Shown: positions 32,164 through 44,906, counted from the stretch's first letter. The stretch is 64,000 bases of DNA from Macrotrachela quadricornifera (GCA_022393335.1 JAJEKB010020939.1:363600-427599), one strand, 5' to 3'. The notes: generated from the sequence alone by a model not told the origin. A program made the numbers and translations.

Positions 32164-32743
32164 CAGGGTGTCCGGAAAGTCATTTAACAAAAGTTTTTTT
32201 TCATATAACTTCACTTTTTTATTCAACTTTATGAACAATTTTTTTAAAATGATAGGTGGATAAATCGAGTTTTTATTGATACAAACAAGCTTCAAAAGTG
32301 CTGTTCAGTGTTAATATGTTTAAATGAAATACAAAAATTTAGCCTGTCTTTTATTTTCGGAAAAACATTATGGAACATTTCTTTTTTAAATCAATTCAGG
32401 TTATTAAACGATGCGGATTTCTAAATTCTCCAATTCTTGAGCAGTCTTTTCATAGAATTTTGTTTTAATATGTCTTCGCAAAAACGAAGTAAATTGTATC
32501 AAGTGAAAATTCAAGCAATTAATACAGATATCATCCATGAATTTTTCGGGCAATATAGGAAACAGGCTAAATTTTCGTATTTCAGTTAAACATGTTAACA
32601 CTGAACAGCACTTTTGAAGTTTCTTTGTATCAATAAAAACTCGATGTATCCATCTATCATTTAAAAAAAATAGTTGATAAAGTTGAATCAAATAGTGACG
32701 TTATATGAAAAAACTTTGGTTAAATGTCTTTCCGGATACCCTG
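32164..32743. mobile_element. Tc1/mariner-type MITE, 580 bp palindrome
   Basis: Ends CAGGGTGTCCGGAAAGTCATT and AAATGTCTTTCCGGATACCCTG are flanked by TA on both sides. Almost the whole element is an imperfect palindrome. The internal phrase around 32250-32340 recurs inverted at 32570-32660 and also within 45982-46510. ORFs on it mirror the palindrome and are not genes. Confidence 0.8.
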
Positions 32744-32748
32744 TATCG

Positions 32749-33012
32749 AGAGATGGAACCGGTCTGGATTTTTTATGACCGGTACTGGTACCGGTCTAAA
32801 TAAGTCAGATCGGACCGGCCGGTCTGAACTTTTTATCAACACTTATTTTGTCTTTGGACAGCGATAATTCATATATTCAGCTTCCACAGAAACTTTCTTA
32901 TGTGTTCTTTACAAGATTCCATTAAAATCCAGACTTTTTGAACAAGTTTGTATAAGAAAAGCAGAAAAATAAACAAGTAGCCTGGCCGGTCGCCGGTACC
33001 GGTTCCATCCCT
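32749..33012. mobile_element. hAT-like MITE inserted at the edge of the mariner MITE
   Basis: Ends AGAGATGGAACCGGTC / CCGGTACCGGTTCCATCCCT with internal GGTACCGGTCT repeats. Near-identical CTGTATC(G/A) flanks (32741-32748 and about 33014-33021) act as target duplication; the left copy includes the last bases of the mariner MITE, so this element came later. Confidence 0.65.
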
Positions 33013-33020
33013 GCCTGTAT

Positions 33021-33271
33021 CAGTATCCGACATGGGTCAAGTTTTAAATGACCCGACCCAACCTGACCCGAGATTAAAGGTAGTTTTAGGGCAATAAAAG
33101 CGAATTATTTTCAAGAATTAAGGGTCTTTTCGCTGCGTTTGTGCGAGTTCTTGTAATATTCAAAGTAATGAAATCATTATCCCACTTATAATTGCTGTTT
33201 GTCTCATGTAAAATTCGAGATCAGTAAGTTTTTTTTGTGAGTTGACCCAACCGGACCCGTGTCGGACACTG
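33021..33271. mobile_element. MITE, 251 bp
   Basis: Ends CAGTATCCGACATGGGTC and GACCCGTGTCGGACACTG, with inner GACCCGACCCAACC / GTTGACCCAACCGGACCC blocks. The target duplication is weak (TGTAT shared). Superfamily uncertain. Confidence 0.6.
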
Positions 33272-33370
33272 CTTTGTATATATTATTTATTTTAGTTTCA
33301 AACAAAAAGAATATCTTGCCATCAATTATTCATTTTCATTAACGGTATTGACTGCTCATTGAACGTAAAA

Positions 33371-35745
33371 ATGCACACATCACTTTCTGCATTGATTTTA
33401 TTAATTCTTACAGCCTTTTGCATTATCAATACTAAAAATAAGACTGATTGTGTTAAAACAATCTGTGTAGGAATTCTATTCTTATTTTCTCATGAACTTT
33501 ATTTGATTATATATCGATTGTATCATTATATCAATTCGGGTACTAATCGCCATGGGGTAACAAAGAGACATGAAGCAAACTATGGTAGTAATGTTAGTAG
33601 GTTAGAAAAAAGAACATTGATACCAACACGGATTACCTTACGGCATGCATTTATGAGTTGGACTGTGAAATTGAATTATATTATTCATTTTTTTGTATGT
33701 CTTTTTCGCACAATTACTCTACACTTACAACTAATAAAACAATCACCAGCAGATGCTAAAGCTGTTTGTGAATTTATCTTAAATACATCAGCTGGATTAT
33801 ATACAAAATTTACACGATTATCGGAAAATTTAGAATTAATGGAGTTTTCTCTCGAAAACTTTGCTTTCATAGAAATGGTTGATAAGTATGATAATAAACT
33901 GCTAATTTCTGCTGAAATTCAAGTTCACAAGGAGTTCAATAGTGAAAATAAAATTTACAAAATAATTCTATTTCAATTTAACGGTGTTGAAATTCATGAT
34001 TTTAATGAACAGTTAACACTTATTGTTACAGTTTATGCTGTAGTATTTCATCCGATGATTCATTCATTTTTTGACCAATTATATAATTATGGTTACACGA
34101 AGTAAGTATCAAAGTAAACTATTTCTAGTCTCTGCAGTTTTATTACAGTAGCGGGAAAATCCGTCAAAATATCGCTCTACTAATTTTATAAAACCTTTCA
34201 AAGATAGTAAATCTCTTCAAAACCAAAAGGAAGTCTCGTCTCACAAAAGTTATTATTCTCTTTCCCGTAGAGAAGAGTCTAGCAAACATAAACTGTTTGC
34301 GTGCTTACTTGTGTGTCCGCACCTCACTGATCCATCGAAGAATGAAGTAAAGATATGAAAGGAATTTTTTCCATAAAGGTTGACCGAAGCGTAACCGGAG
34401 TGGAGGAACTAGAATTTCACGATAGTTTTTTAAAAATTTTTTGGACCGATTTTTTTTACACAAAAGACCACTATTTTCACAAAAAAATTTTTTTTATAAG
34501 GGTTCATCAAAGACAATTGAGATTGAGGAACATGAATCGGACTTCGATTTTTTGATTTTATAAATGAACAGCTCGATAATAATTTAGAAACACAATCTCT
34601 ACGAGAAAGAGCTGAGTGAATCTTTAGATGAGCGTTACTTGTATCTTAAAATTCGAGAAATTTGAATTTCAAAAGCTACATATAGTGTACGCATGTACCG
34701 ATTCCAGGCTTGGCCATTCCCGGCGGTTGAAATGTTTAATGAGGTTAGTAGTTTAGTTTCCTCATCATTAGACATCTCAGGAATCGAATCAAATACTCGG
34801 GAATACCAAGCCCGGAAATGACTGAACTTCGAGAAGCTCAGGCTCGGTGTTCCCGAGCGTGTGATTCGCTTCCCGGGATGTTTACTGATGAGCAAATTAA
34901 AGTACTAACCTCGTTAAGCATTTCAAACACTAGAAACGACCGAACCCTGGAATAGTTGAGCCCTCGAAGCTCGGGCTCGATGCATGCCTAACGGAGTGCT
35001 CGTATATTGTTTACTTATAGTAATTCATCATGCAGGATCATAACTGCAGTTTTTGCTGTAGTCATCGCCATTATGTTATTTTGATCAACTAAAACTTGGC
35101 CAAACATTCGATTAAAATATAGATGAATATTTCTTTTTTTCATCATTTCTTAATAGAAATGCAACGATCTCATATAATCGTCAAATTTTGGAATCAGTTT
35201 ATGATGATCTTTTGCTACATGGACAATATGTGAATCACGTATCATGGAATTTTTCTGGTTGGTTATATGGAGGCAAATCGACGTGGATGTCTATTCTTTT
35301 GGAATATAATGGATGCAAAATAGCTCTACCACAACATCTGAAGACAGTGCAAACTTTGAAACAAAAATCATTAGCAATGGATTTTATGTTTAAAGCGCGT
35401 GAGATTTTATATAAACTCGTTGAGAAATATCAAATACCAATTGATGCTGAATTATTGTTTCTTTCGTCAGTCGTTCATGCTGTGGAACATGATGAAGTAT
35501 GGAAAAGTTCAAGTACTTATTATCAGTCATTACCAACTATTGCAAGAAAATTTAATGTTCCAACACTGAATTTAGCTTGGTTAAATTTCATTGCTCATTT
35601 CTTATATGGTTCGTCACAATACATGTTTAGGAATCTACTGAAGGAAAAACGTGGCAAAAATGTCTTCTATCAAGAATTATACCAGTTGCTGCATGAGATT
35701 AATCCATACTATGCGGATCAAGTTACATTATCAATTTCTTTTTAA
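33371..35745 (+). CDS. Two-exon membrane protein, unknown family
   Basis: Exons 33371-34101 and 35157-35745 join through a 1055-bp GT-AG intron (GTAAGT...TTAATAG, phase 2) to give 439 aa. ATG 33371 is chosen; an upstream in-frame TTG is ignored. The N-terminus has two hydrophobic segments (about residues 4-20 and 27-47), probably a hairpin anchor or signal plus TM. The rest is soluble, with aromatic-rich helices; a conserved-looking HAVEHDEVWKSS lies near residue 355. No domain was identified. The junction restores a continuous, sensible frame, so the gene is likely real. The intron is about 20 times longer than its neighbours because it is filled with repeats (34255-34625 and 34688-34990). 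Confidence 0.7.
34255..34625. repeat. Dispersed repeat inside the intron
   Basis: Shares long stretches with 15900-16080 and 37444-37565 (phrases GAGTCTTCAGACGAGCGTTACTT-like, 'TTTTATAAATGAA' and 'ACGAGAAAGA'). The 66-codon ORF at 34355 is part of this repeat. Confidence 0.6.
34688..34990. mobile_element. hAT-like MITE in the intron
   Basis: Ends TACGCATGTACCGATTCC and GGGCTCGATGCATGCCTA match the TIR type of 31088-31355. Internal CCCGG/GAGCCTGAGCTTC-like inverted blocks. TSD poorly preserved. Confidence 0.6.
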
Positions 35746-36257
35746 AAAAAACAACAAGTTTCTTCAAAAAACTATACTGTTTCAAATCTACTACATAGCT
35801 AAATTCACTGTTGCGAAAAAATGAATTTTACGTATAAAGAAGTTGTTTTAGTAGATCCTTGAACGGTCATGTAATCTATATACAGGTGTCACAAAATGTT
35901 TACGCCCCCACTTAGGCTCGACCTTAATGTCATATAATTCCATTAAGTATCTTATAGCAAATTGAAGTCCACAAAAAACTGCTTCGATGAATACAATTAG
36001 ACCAAATATCAAGGGGAAAATAACTGAATTTTTGATTGCCTAGATTGCCTTGATTACCTGTTGATTGTCAATGATTGCTAATGATTGTTCGTGATTGCAA
36101 TCAACTTCGTGGATTGAAAAATACTGAATTGAAGGTTGTATCGTAGTTATCAGATTTCTGTGTTAAATTATCAAAGTGGTTCGTTCGCTCCACTAACAAA
36201 TCTTCATAGAAAAGGTGAATAGATTAACAAGGAAAATAGAATCAAGGGGGGGGGGGG
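35746..36257. other. Intergenic DNA
   Basis: No gene seen. Ends in a run of 13 G broken by the palindrome start. 36040-36110 repeats TGATTGCC/TGATTG words. Confidence 0.5.
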
Positions 36258-37444
36258 GTAGGGGTGGCACTTTCCTTTCCTTTCCTAAAAAAAGGAAAGT
36301 AAAAACTTTCCTTTCCTAAAAGAAACGAAAGATGAAAAAAAGTTTACTTTCCTTTCTAAAAAAGAAAGGAAAGGAAAGTGAAACCTTTAAATCTGCAAGT
36401 TTTATATAATGAGAGTACCTATGGGTCCTCATGCCTTATATTATAGTGGTACCCTTGGGTCCTCAACTACTATGCTACAGGAGTAATCTTGGATTCTCAA
36501 CTGCTACACTATAGGGTTACCCTTCGGTCCTCATCTACTATACTATAGGGCTAATCTTGGATCCTCACAACTTAGGAATGGCATCATATATGTAATTTAC
36601 TAGTAACTAAGTACCTATCCGTAAATCTCTGGTCGTTGCGTCTGCTTTTATATTAGCCGAAAAACGGGCCAATCAGCTTGCATGAAATTGAAACTCGCTT
36701 ATTTTATGGACAACCGTCGGAGATTCTATGAGGATTTTTTTAGAGCACCCTCGATAACCTCAAATTGGCCCGAGTAACCATATGCTCCATCAAGATAAAG
36801 ACGCAACATAGGGTTATTCGGGCCAATTTGAGGTTATCAAGGGTGCTCTACAAAAATCCTCATAGAATCTTCCACAGTTATTCATGAAATAAGGGAGTTT
36901 CAATTTCCTGCAAGCTGATTGGGTGATTTTTCGACTAATATAAAAGCTGACGCAGCGACCAGCATTTTACGATAGGTACTTAGTTACTAGTAAAATAAAT
37001 GTATGGTGCCATAGCTAAGCTGAGGACCTAACGGTACTCTCATAGTATAATAGATGAGAATCCAAGAGTACCCCCATAGTATAGCAGATGAGAACCTTAG
37101 GGTACCCTTATTGTATAGGAGTTGAGAAACTAAGGATACCCTTATAGTATAGGACTTCAGTTCCCAGGAATCCCAGTACCGGGAATGAGCAAGCCCGGAA
37201 ATGACCGAGCCCGGGAAGCTCGGGCTCGGTGCATGCTTACCCGTATAATATAAGGCTTGAGGACCTAAGGGTACTCCTAAAATATAGGGTTCGAGGACCT
37301 AAAGATACTCTCCATAATACAGAACTTGAGAACTTAAGGTTTCACTTTCCTTTCCTTTCTTTTTCAGAAAGGAAAGTAAACTTTCTTTCAACTTTCCTTT
37401 CCTTTTCTTTTAGAAAGTAAAAGAAGGTGAAAGTCCCACCCCTA
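36258..37444. mobile_element. 1.19-kb nested palindrome with hAT-like ends
   Basis: Outer ends TAGGGGTGG and CCACCCCTA. Next layer inward is a CTTTCC-rich arm (36270-36390 against 37335-37430), then minisatellite units of about 40-45 bp of type GGGTACCCTTGGGTCCTCA (36411-36560) whose inverted counterparts fill 37020-37330, then a near-perfect palindrome 36593-37000 centred near 36800. The right arm additionally contains a hAT-MITE end (about 37160-37225, ending CTCGGTGCATGCTTA). No coding sequence. TSD could not be established because the left flank is poly-G. Confidence 0.75.
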
Positions 37445-38460
37445 GTCGAGGAACTTGAATCTGGCTTTGGTTTTTTTAATTTTATAAATGAATAGCATAA
37501 CGGAAGTTTAGTAACACGATTTCTACGAGAAAGAACTGAGCGAGTCTTCAGACGAGCGTTACTTATGTTTATAATAATAAATTATACTTATTTTAGTTTT
37601 AAATAATAATAATCTAAAATGGAAAATAATATTATATTTATAATAATAAATAAAACTTACTTTAAGTTTAAATATTAATATAATCTAAAATAGAGAACAT
37701 AATATTTAGAAAATATAAGTTATACTTACTTTGTTATTAAATAATGAAAATAATTATCTATAATAAGAAAAATAATATTTAGAAATATACATTATACATT
37801 ATCATTACTTGCATTGGATCCAGTGGTTTCCGATAGTTGGATTCCTATCGGATCCGGCTATCGGAAAGTGTCGGATCCTACAGGATCCGATAGAGCGAGT
37901 TCGACCTGGGTATCTATGCACATTAAATATCAAGCAGTTCGTAGTAGTAATAACAGGAAGAGAGAGGCTGAGAGTAAAAAGGAAGAAAAAAAAAAACTCA
38001 TGCCCTTGTGTGGTACTTTTTCCCGCTGTTTCGTTCATTCTAGTTCAATAAAGGTGATCCGTTTCAAGAGGTATGATTCATGCCTGTTTATCAATAATTT
38101 TACTCGTTTGTTCCAAAAGAAATGACCAAGATTACCGATCTTTCTTTTGTGAAACTCATTCCAAAAGAAAAATATCATCATAAAAAAGAGAGCGATCTAA
38201 ATCGGATGTCTGTGTATTTTCCAATCTTTATTGAAGATACTGTTTGAGATAAACACGTAGTGATTGTTCGTTGGTTATACTGTATACATTATGAGCTGAG
38301 AAAAAATGACACCGATGAACCAACCGAAATCCTATATGAAATTTCTGCAGTAAAATTTGTTGTTGTAATTCTGGAAGTAGAGAGAAGAAAGGAAACAATC
38401 AAGCAAAATGCAGGTATGTATAGGCAAAAAAACACTGTCTCAATGCTTTCGTAGTCATGC
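37445..38460. repeat. Dispersed and tandem AT-rich repeats
   Basis: 37444-37565 matches the repeat at 34500-34620. 37570-37790 holds three to four degenerate units of about 85 bp starting AATTATACTTACTTT (as at 14390-14490). 37806-37900 is rich in GGATCCGA palindromes (as at 14125-14190). The remainder is unassigned; small ORFs there cross the repeats. Confidence 0.55.
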
Positions 38461-38476
38461 AATTTTCTTTTCTTAG

Positions 38477-38629
38477 CCATCTAAGTTTAGCGAGGGACTT
38501 CTGAATATTATCGATATATCTGTGCATTGTTAGTTTTAAGAAAAGCTTACTTGTCTATGTAAACTCTAGATATTTAAATTCATTTACTAACTTAATCTGT
38601 TCACCATCCATTTCTATTTTGATCATTGG
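38477..38629 (-). pseudogene. Non-LTR (LINE) reverse transcriptase fragment
   Basis: The minus strand reads 'MIKIEMDGEQIKLVNEFKYL' followed, after one stop codon, by 'KLFLKLTMHRYIDNIQKSLA'. 'FKYLG'-type sequence followed by an 'I..SL.KLR' helix is characteristic of the region just after the RT fingers/palm of LINE ORF2 proteins. Only this piece survives. Confidence 0.55.
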
Positions 38630-41300
38630 CTTTTTTTTATCTATGTATACAGATTGTACGTCTGAACTTCTGTATGTTTCACCTTCTAGAAAGTACAATA
38701 CACCTATAGAATTTGAAATAAGGAATGTTATACTCTGTATGACCTCATTCTAAACAAAAAAAGAGACCTTCAATATATCTTAAATAATGATTTATTTATC
38801 TTGATATTTAGGCATTTAAACAAGCTTCAGTGTACGTGGCCTATTCAAGTATCTACTATTTAAAACAACAGACGATTTGCTCTTTTGTTACAAAAATTTT
38901 AGCTACACGAGATTCATTCATGTCTGTCGAAACTGAATATTTTTGCGAATCTAAGCCTGTATTAAGATATAGTATAAACCCTGAGAGTACAATATGATCA
39001 ACATATTGATCTCATAAATGTCTCTCTGTCCAGAAAGCCATGCTACTATTTATATCTCTTCAAATAACTGTTTGTTAATACGCTCAGGTTTGAAAGCATG
39101 GACAAAAGATCTCGATGGCATTTCGTTATCTAACCGCGAGACGCTCACTTCCTCATGGAAAACTAAAGTATGAGCAATTTCACTATTTCTAAGTGAAAGC
39201 TTTTATGCAATGACTTTGTTGGGCTCCTACGATATGTTGCTTTCATTTTAAACCGAAGCTGAAAATACAATACATCGAGTCGATTAACAACAAGAACAAA
39301 CCTCAGAGAACTGTTGTTTGTTTCATCGTACGTTGTACAACGTACGCTAAAATTAGACAAAGGAAAAATACAACAAATTGTCCTTTCCTGTGTCAGACAG
39401 ATATGGTATATTTTTGATCTTTTCAATTTCGCCTGAGCTTTTTCGCGAAAACACCAACCAGAACAACATATCCGTGTGAAACTGAATATTTTGATGAATT
39501 TAGTTAGTTTTTTACAACCGTAGATTAGGATGTTAAAAGACAAGGACATCGAATATTTTGTCTTCCAATTATTTTACTTCAGAAGCAAAACATGAACAAA
39601 AGACCATCTGTTCGGAAAATGATCTAAATGATTAATCCCATATCTTCAGAAAACTTTGAAAACATTTGGATAGCCTGGGCCAATTGAATCCATTTACCTT
39701 TTATCGTTAGATCAGTAGAACAAAGTCAAGTTGTCCTTTTTCTTTATATGTGAAAAGATATCCTAGTCTAATGAATAAGAGAAGAGCAATATTCAACCTA
39801 CAAACAGATACGTTTTATTCGGCACCACTTGTTATGTTTATATATATACATATCAGTTTTTCGGTTATTACGTTTATCTCGTATTGCCAAAGCGATTTTA
39901 TCTAACAATCGACAAAGTGTTCAGTTACATGTTAGGTAAAGATATCGATGTTCTCATCTACTCAATAACATCATTATGGCGATGGATAATGATGCTGAGT
40001 TGTACGTATAAGCTAGAGCAAGACTTTTTGGCATGAGAAGACCTGATGTGACAAGAATGAAGAGAATCCTATTTTATTAGGGCAGAATGTATGATAGATA
40101 GTTAGTCAGCTACTTCATATCCGAAGTAACGCGAATATATTTTTTAAATATAGCTCAATAGACTTTTTCATCTTCACTCTTTTCGTGAACAGGAATTTTT
40201 ATTTATTGTTGATCAATATTTTTGAATTTGATGAGAACTATAGTACAGATTCCAAACATTTTTTATTTCTTGTTTTCTTCCTTCATATGATATGACACTT
40301 CTGTAAAGAAGACGAGATGATGGTGGAAAAAATTCATTATCGACTGGCTCAGACGTTATAGTATTTTTTCCCCAACAACAAGAGACAATATCATTATCTT
40401 ACGATTAGTTATTAATTTGTTATCGGACATTAGATTTTCAATCCTATCAAGCTGGTCTAAATCGACCTTAAAAATTATCTGCACGAGCACGATACTAACT
40501 TTTGCGGCAGTGTCGTTTGACATCTGGCTCAGCATTGAATAACATTACTAAAGAGATCAATTGCTGTCGTCTATCTTCATTATACACACGAAATCAAAAA
40601 AACATTCAACAAATCGTATAATTTCACTGAATTAATCGAGGAAGATATATTATGAAATGAAGAGATGAAATCCGAGAAAATTTTCAACTGATTGCCTTTT
40701 TGCTTTCAATTTCTTCACTATTTATCAAAGTAGTCATTTTAAGTCATGTCAATTGTAAACAAATTTATTCTAGATATTGATGTATCTCATACCTGACTAA
40801 ATGAAAATTCTCATGCAACTTGAATCTGCTGTGACTTCGCAATTCAAAAATGATTGTATAAGTCATTTCGCACAGAGTTAAAGTCTAAAAGAACATTGTG
40901 ATTCAACTCAGCATGATCAAAAATCTGGTATTGTCGATTCAATGCACCATTATCTCCTCTTTTCAACAGTAAAAACATGCTAATTTCAATTTTTTTCTAT
41001 CAAAAGTTATTCAAAAAACACTCATGACTCTTCCATCTTAAAATGGATAATAATAAAAACTAACTTTTACAAAACTATAAGATCATTCAATCAAAACAAT
41101 ACAAACATTCCTTTTAATAATAAAATAGGATAATTTATAAATATGTGAAAACAGATAATGTCTAAAACAATGTGGATAAAATTATAAAACTGTAATAAAG
41201 TTCGTAAGGCATGTTTACAAAACATAAATTCTAAAACGTAATTGAAGACAGTTTCAATGAACAATAAATTAGCAAACTTATCAAATTATATAATCGTGAA
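38630..41300. other. Intergenic DNA
   Basis: No supported gene over 2.6 kb. A 128-codon minus ORF (39163-39549) has no domain or coding character. A half-copy of the foldback arm family (phrases ATCTCCTCTTTTCAACAG, AAAAGTTATTCAAAAAACAC) lies at about 40945-41030. Confidence 0.5.
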
Positions 41301-41325
41301 AGATGAATGTATTTTTTTTTTGACA

Positions 41326-42530
41326 TCAAATATAACCTATGATTCGAGCTTCTGAATATTGAACCGAATTATCATTGTCCCGTTGTGATGTTACTAAAAG
41401 TCGATAACTTGTATAAGCAATTGTATTCGAAAAATTTTGTTGTGCGACATATACGGAACGACCAGGATCAACTGTAGGACTGATACCGGTTGAACCATTA
41501 TATATGAGTGTCCAACTTGAACCAAGATCAAGTGCTGTTAACGTTAATACATTTGATCCTTCCAAAGTCACAGTTATTGGATCACGATTTGAAAAATCAT
41601 TTCCTGTAGCAAAAAGAAGTCCACAAGCTACTGTAGTATTGCTAATCGATGGTATTACAATGAAACCAGTATCAAGTCCTGGTTGATAAACTGACGGGCC
41701 AGAACCAGTATTTAGTCCGAAATTGAGATATTTTGTGCTCGTTAAATTATCCATTGCATGCTCAGGTGCCTCGTAAGCCGCGCCGTATATACCATTAGAA
41801 CCACCAGTAGAGGAACCTGCTTGTGTATTGTACAAACCGATAATATAATCAGTTGCTTGATTAAGTGTAATTATGCAAGGAGGCGTTGTTGTTGTTGTTG
41901 TTTGTGATGTCGTTGTTGTTGTTGTTTGTGATGTTGTTGTCGTTGTTGTTTGTGATGTCGTTGTTGTTGTTGTTTGTGACGTCGTTGTTGTTGTTCGTGA
42001 TGTCGTTGATGTTGCTGTCGTTTGTGATAATGTTGAAGTTGTTGTGTCTGTAAAAAAGATTTGATAAATTATTAAATAGACTAAAAATTGCTGTAAGATC
42101 ATGCACATTGTTAAAAGAATTTATTTACCAGTTATTATTATTGCTGTTGTTGTTATTGTCGATTGATTATTAGTTGATTTTGTCAACCAAATTACCAGCA
42201 CGATAGCTAGTATAATACAAGCGATGAACGCACCCAAAAGTAAACCTCTAGTGAAGGGGGATATTAATGAACAGCATTGTAATGGTTTACATTTAAATAT
42301 CCACCTGCAATATAAAAAAGACTAATGTGTATATTGTAAATTTAAGGATCTTGGTAATACTTCATTTTTCTCGGATTCTTTATTGATCTTCGACTGGTAT
42401 TGACTGGAGAAACTTTATTAGAAAAAGCAGAGTTTACATTTGTTCTGTCAAAGGATAGTGGTTCCTGAGAGATAACAGACATTGATGTTGACCAATTACT
42501 CCATTGTGGTTTATCAGAGTCCAAATTCAT
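41326..42530 (-). CDS. Thr-rich membrane-anchored protein with discoidin-like ectodomain
   Basis: Minus strand. Exon 1 is 42530-42361 (ATG 42530), exon 2 starts at 42304, and the last exon ends at 41326. Exon 2 encodes a transmembrane segment (LLLGAFIACIILAIVLVIW), giving a type II orientation. The last exon starts with a TTTTT(T)SQ repeat stalk (encoded by 41880-42030), then a ~170-aa domain with 'EAPEHAMDNLTSTKYLNFG', a pattern of F5/8 type C (discoidin, galactose-binding-like) domains, and several N-glycosylation sites. It probably binds glycans at the cell surface. The exon 2/3 junction is not settled: the donor at 42129 leaves a frame problem with a stop near 42144, while splicing from CTG (about 42203) to an acceptor near 42087 keeps the frame. 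Cytosolic N-terminus of about 65 aa is Ser/Lys-rich. Confidence 0.6.
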
Positions 42531-42539
42531 TGTTACTTA

Positions 42540-43228
42540 TATTCTTGTTTGTACGATTTATTAACTAACAAAGAAAAAATCTTGAGAATAATATCCTTTT
42601 TATTGTTTAAAGCATAGCAGTGTACATTTCGAAGAATAATAACACTTATAAGATGTCTTTTTACAATTTATTAAGCTTTTCTGATAGGAAAAAAAATCTG
42701 GTGATCAAATAAAATTTTCAGTTTATTACGCCGTTGTAGAAAAGAATGAGATACATGGAACAAAACATTCTCTTTCTCACATTTTTAATTACTTTTCTTT
42801 GCGTAGTTTTTCTTGTCATTATAATATTAAGAATAAGATGCTGTATTTTTAATTTCGAAAATAATATGTATACTTAAATATCATTAAAAAATATTTTGCT
42901 ATCATTAATTAATTGATAGAGAGAAAGTTTCAAAATAATAAAAAGTTTTGAAACTCAAGTTATTTCAAATCTATTCTATTTATTAGTTACTGTATTGATA
43001 GCCTGAAGAATGCATTAGAAAATGTCAATGAAAGAAGAATTATTCATTTCAAAAAGATAAATCAATTTGAAAATAGTTCTATTTCTTCCTTTATTAATTA
43101 AATATAGACATTTCAAATGTAAAACTTTCTTCCACAGAGTAAAACAACTATGTTCAAGCTAATAATCGTATTATAAATGAAATAAATATAGAATTTTTGG
43201 AATTTTCTTTTCTTTAGATTTTTTTAAG
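42540..43228. other. AT-rich intergenic DNA
   Basis: 5' flank of the discoidin-like gene; nothing else recognised. Confidence 0.5.
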
Positions 43229-43229
43229 T

Positions 43230-44906
43230 ATGGCCCATGTGAAAACTTTTTGAGATTAAACGCGTTTGTAAACGCATCCAAACCGCGTTTAAAACGCATA
43301 CAATAAACGCAATGAACGCGTCAGAACTGAAACATTTGACGCGTCCTGACGCGTTTATAAAGCGCATCTAAACGCGTTTCTTTTCTTGAACGCGTCTGAA
43401 CGCATCCAAAAATAAGATGAACATTGGACGTTTCAAACGCGTTTCGATTTATGAACGCGTCTAAATGCGCTTAATTTTTTTAGAAAAAAAGTTGATTCCA
43501 TCCTCGCAGATTCGATCTACGTCATCATCATCTTCACATCGTGATCATCTCTTGCACGAAGTATCGTCTATGACATTTATTTAATTTTTATAGATACATT
43601 TAGATTGTGCGAGTAGTGAGACTAGAACATAAGACATTAGATTAGAAGTCTACTTACTTGAACCAATGAACTATATTGGCATATCTATACATAAGTTAGA
43701 TTTCTCTTTTAATAAGATAGTCTTTCAGAACTTATTTCAAATAAAGTTAAATGTATAAAATATAATAAATTTTCTTCAATATCAGTTATTAATTTATTTT
43801 TCTGATAATTTTCGAATGATAAAATATAGACTTTTTCATTGAAGAAAACAAGTCAAATGAAAATAGATTATAGTTCTTCAAGAAGGATAAATTAGTTTCG
43901 TCGAAAATAAAAACAGTTTAATAAACTAGTGGAAAACATTTTTATTTATAAAACTAATAATTTTATTATTCTGCTTCTTAATTCTATTTTTCTTGGTGAA
44001 TTTTTAAATATTCTTATTTGTTATTATCTCAAACAATAATTTGCATCGACTACTTGACTTCGACTCGTATTCGTGAATAGTCATTGTTTTTTGTTTTATT
44101 TCATGTCTAAAAATTTAATTTTTCACCTAGAATATCTTTGACAGAAAAACCTTGAATTGAACAAAACTAAAAGCTTATACTGTAATATAAGATAATTTCT
44201 AACCTAAGAAATCTAATGGTTTCGTTTGAAAAGACTATTAAAGTGATTATTAGTTATCTGAAACTTTATTACATTCCACAAAATGATTGAATATCATTGT
44301 AAAAATACTTGAAAAAATTAGTATTGTCATGTTTGTTCGAGCATTGATAAAAGTTATTCGTAAACTCAGTTATTTTTATCTAAAAAAAGTGTGTGGACGC
44401 GTTTTTGACCGTTTCAGTGAGGCAAATCCATTTAAACGCATTTGTTCTTTTTCAGAAATGAGATAAAATGAAACTGCAAACACATATGATCGCGGCTAAT
44501 AATTAAAACAGAAAACGCATCTTGGGCTCTTCTATATGAAGAAATGTGTGTACCATAAACGCGTTTGGGTACAGGTATAATGCGTTTGAACGCGTTTATC
44601 ACAAGAAATATACGAAAACGCGTTCAACTGTAGAAATGAATGAAACGCGTTTCTATTCAAAATGGGTCTAAACGCGTTTCTCAGTTCAAACGCATCAGGA
44701 CGCATTTTTGAAACGCGTCTAAACGTGTTTTCTTAATCGAAACGCTACGAAACGCGTTTGATATGTTGCATAAACCAAACGCGTTCAAACGCGGTCACTG
44801 GATGCGTTTAGACGCGGCACATTATATTTTGAAACATTTGACGCGTTCAAACGCAGACTAAACGCGTCTCAATGCGTTTAGTCTGCGTTTCAAAGTTACA
44901 TGGGGG
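43230..44906. mobile_element. Foldback element with ACGCGT-rich ends
   Basis: Ends TGGCCCATGTGAAAACTTT and AAAGTTACATGGGGG are flanked by TA. The terminal zones (43258-43470 and 44395-44895) consist of dozens of AAACGCGTTT/GACGCGTC-like words in both orientations. The centre (43470-44395) is ordinary AT-rich DNA with no coding capacity. The ends are CpG- and MluI-word-rich, in extreme contrast to the surroundings. Superfamily unknown. Confidence 0.65.

Noticed and set aside
39163..39549. 128-codon minus ORF
   Set aside because: No domain, no coding character, no neighbouring exons.
41861..42106. Asn-rich and Val-rich ORFs over 41861-42106
   Set aside because: Other frames of the Thr-repeat stalk of the discoidin-like gene.
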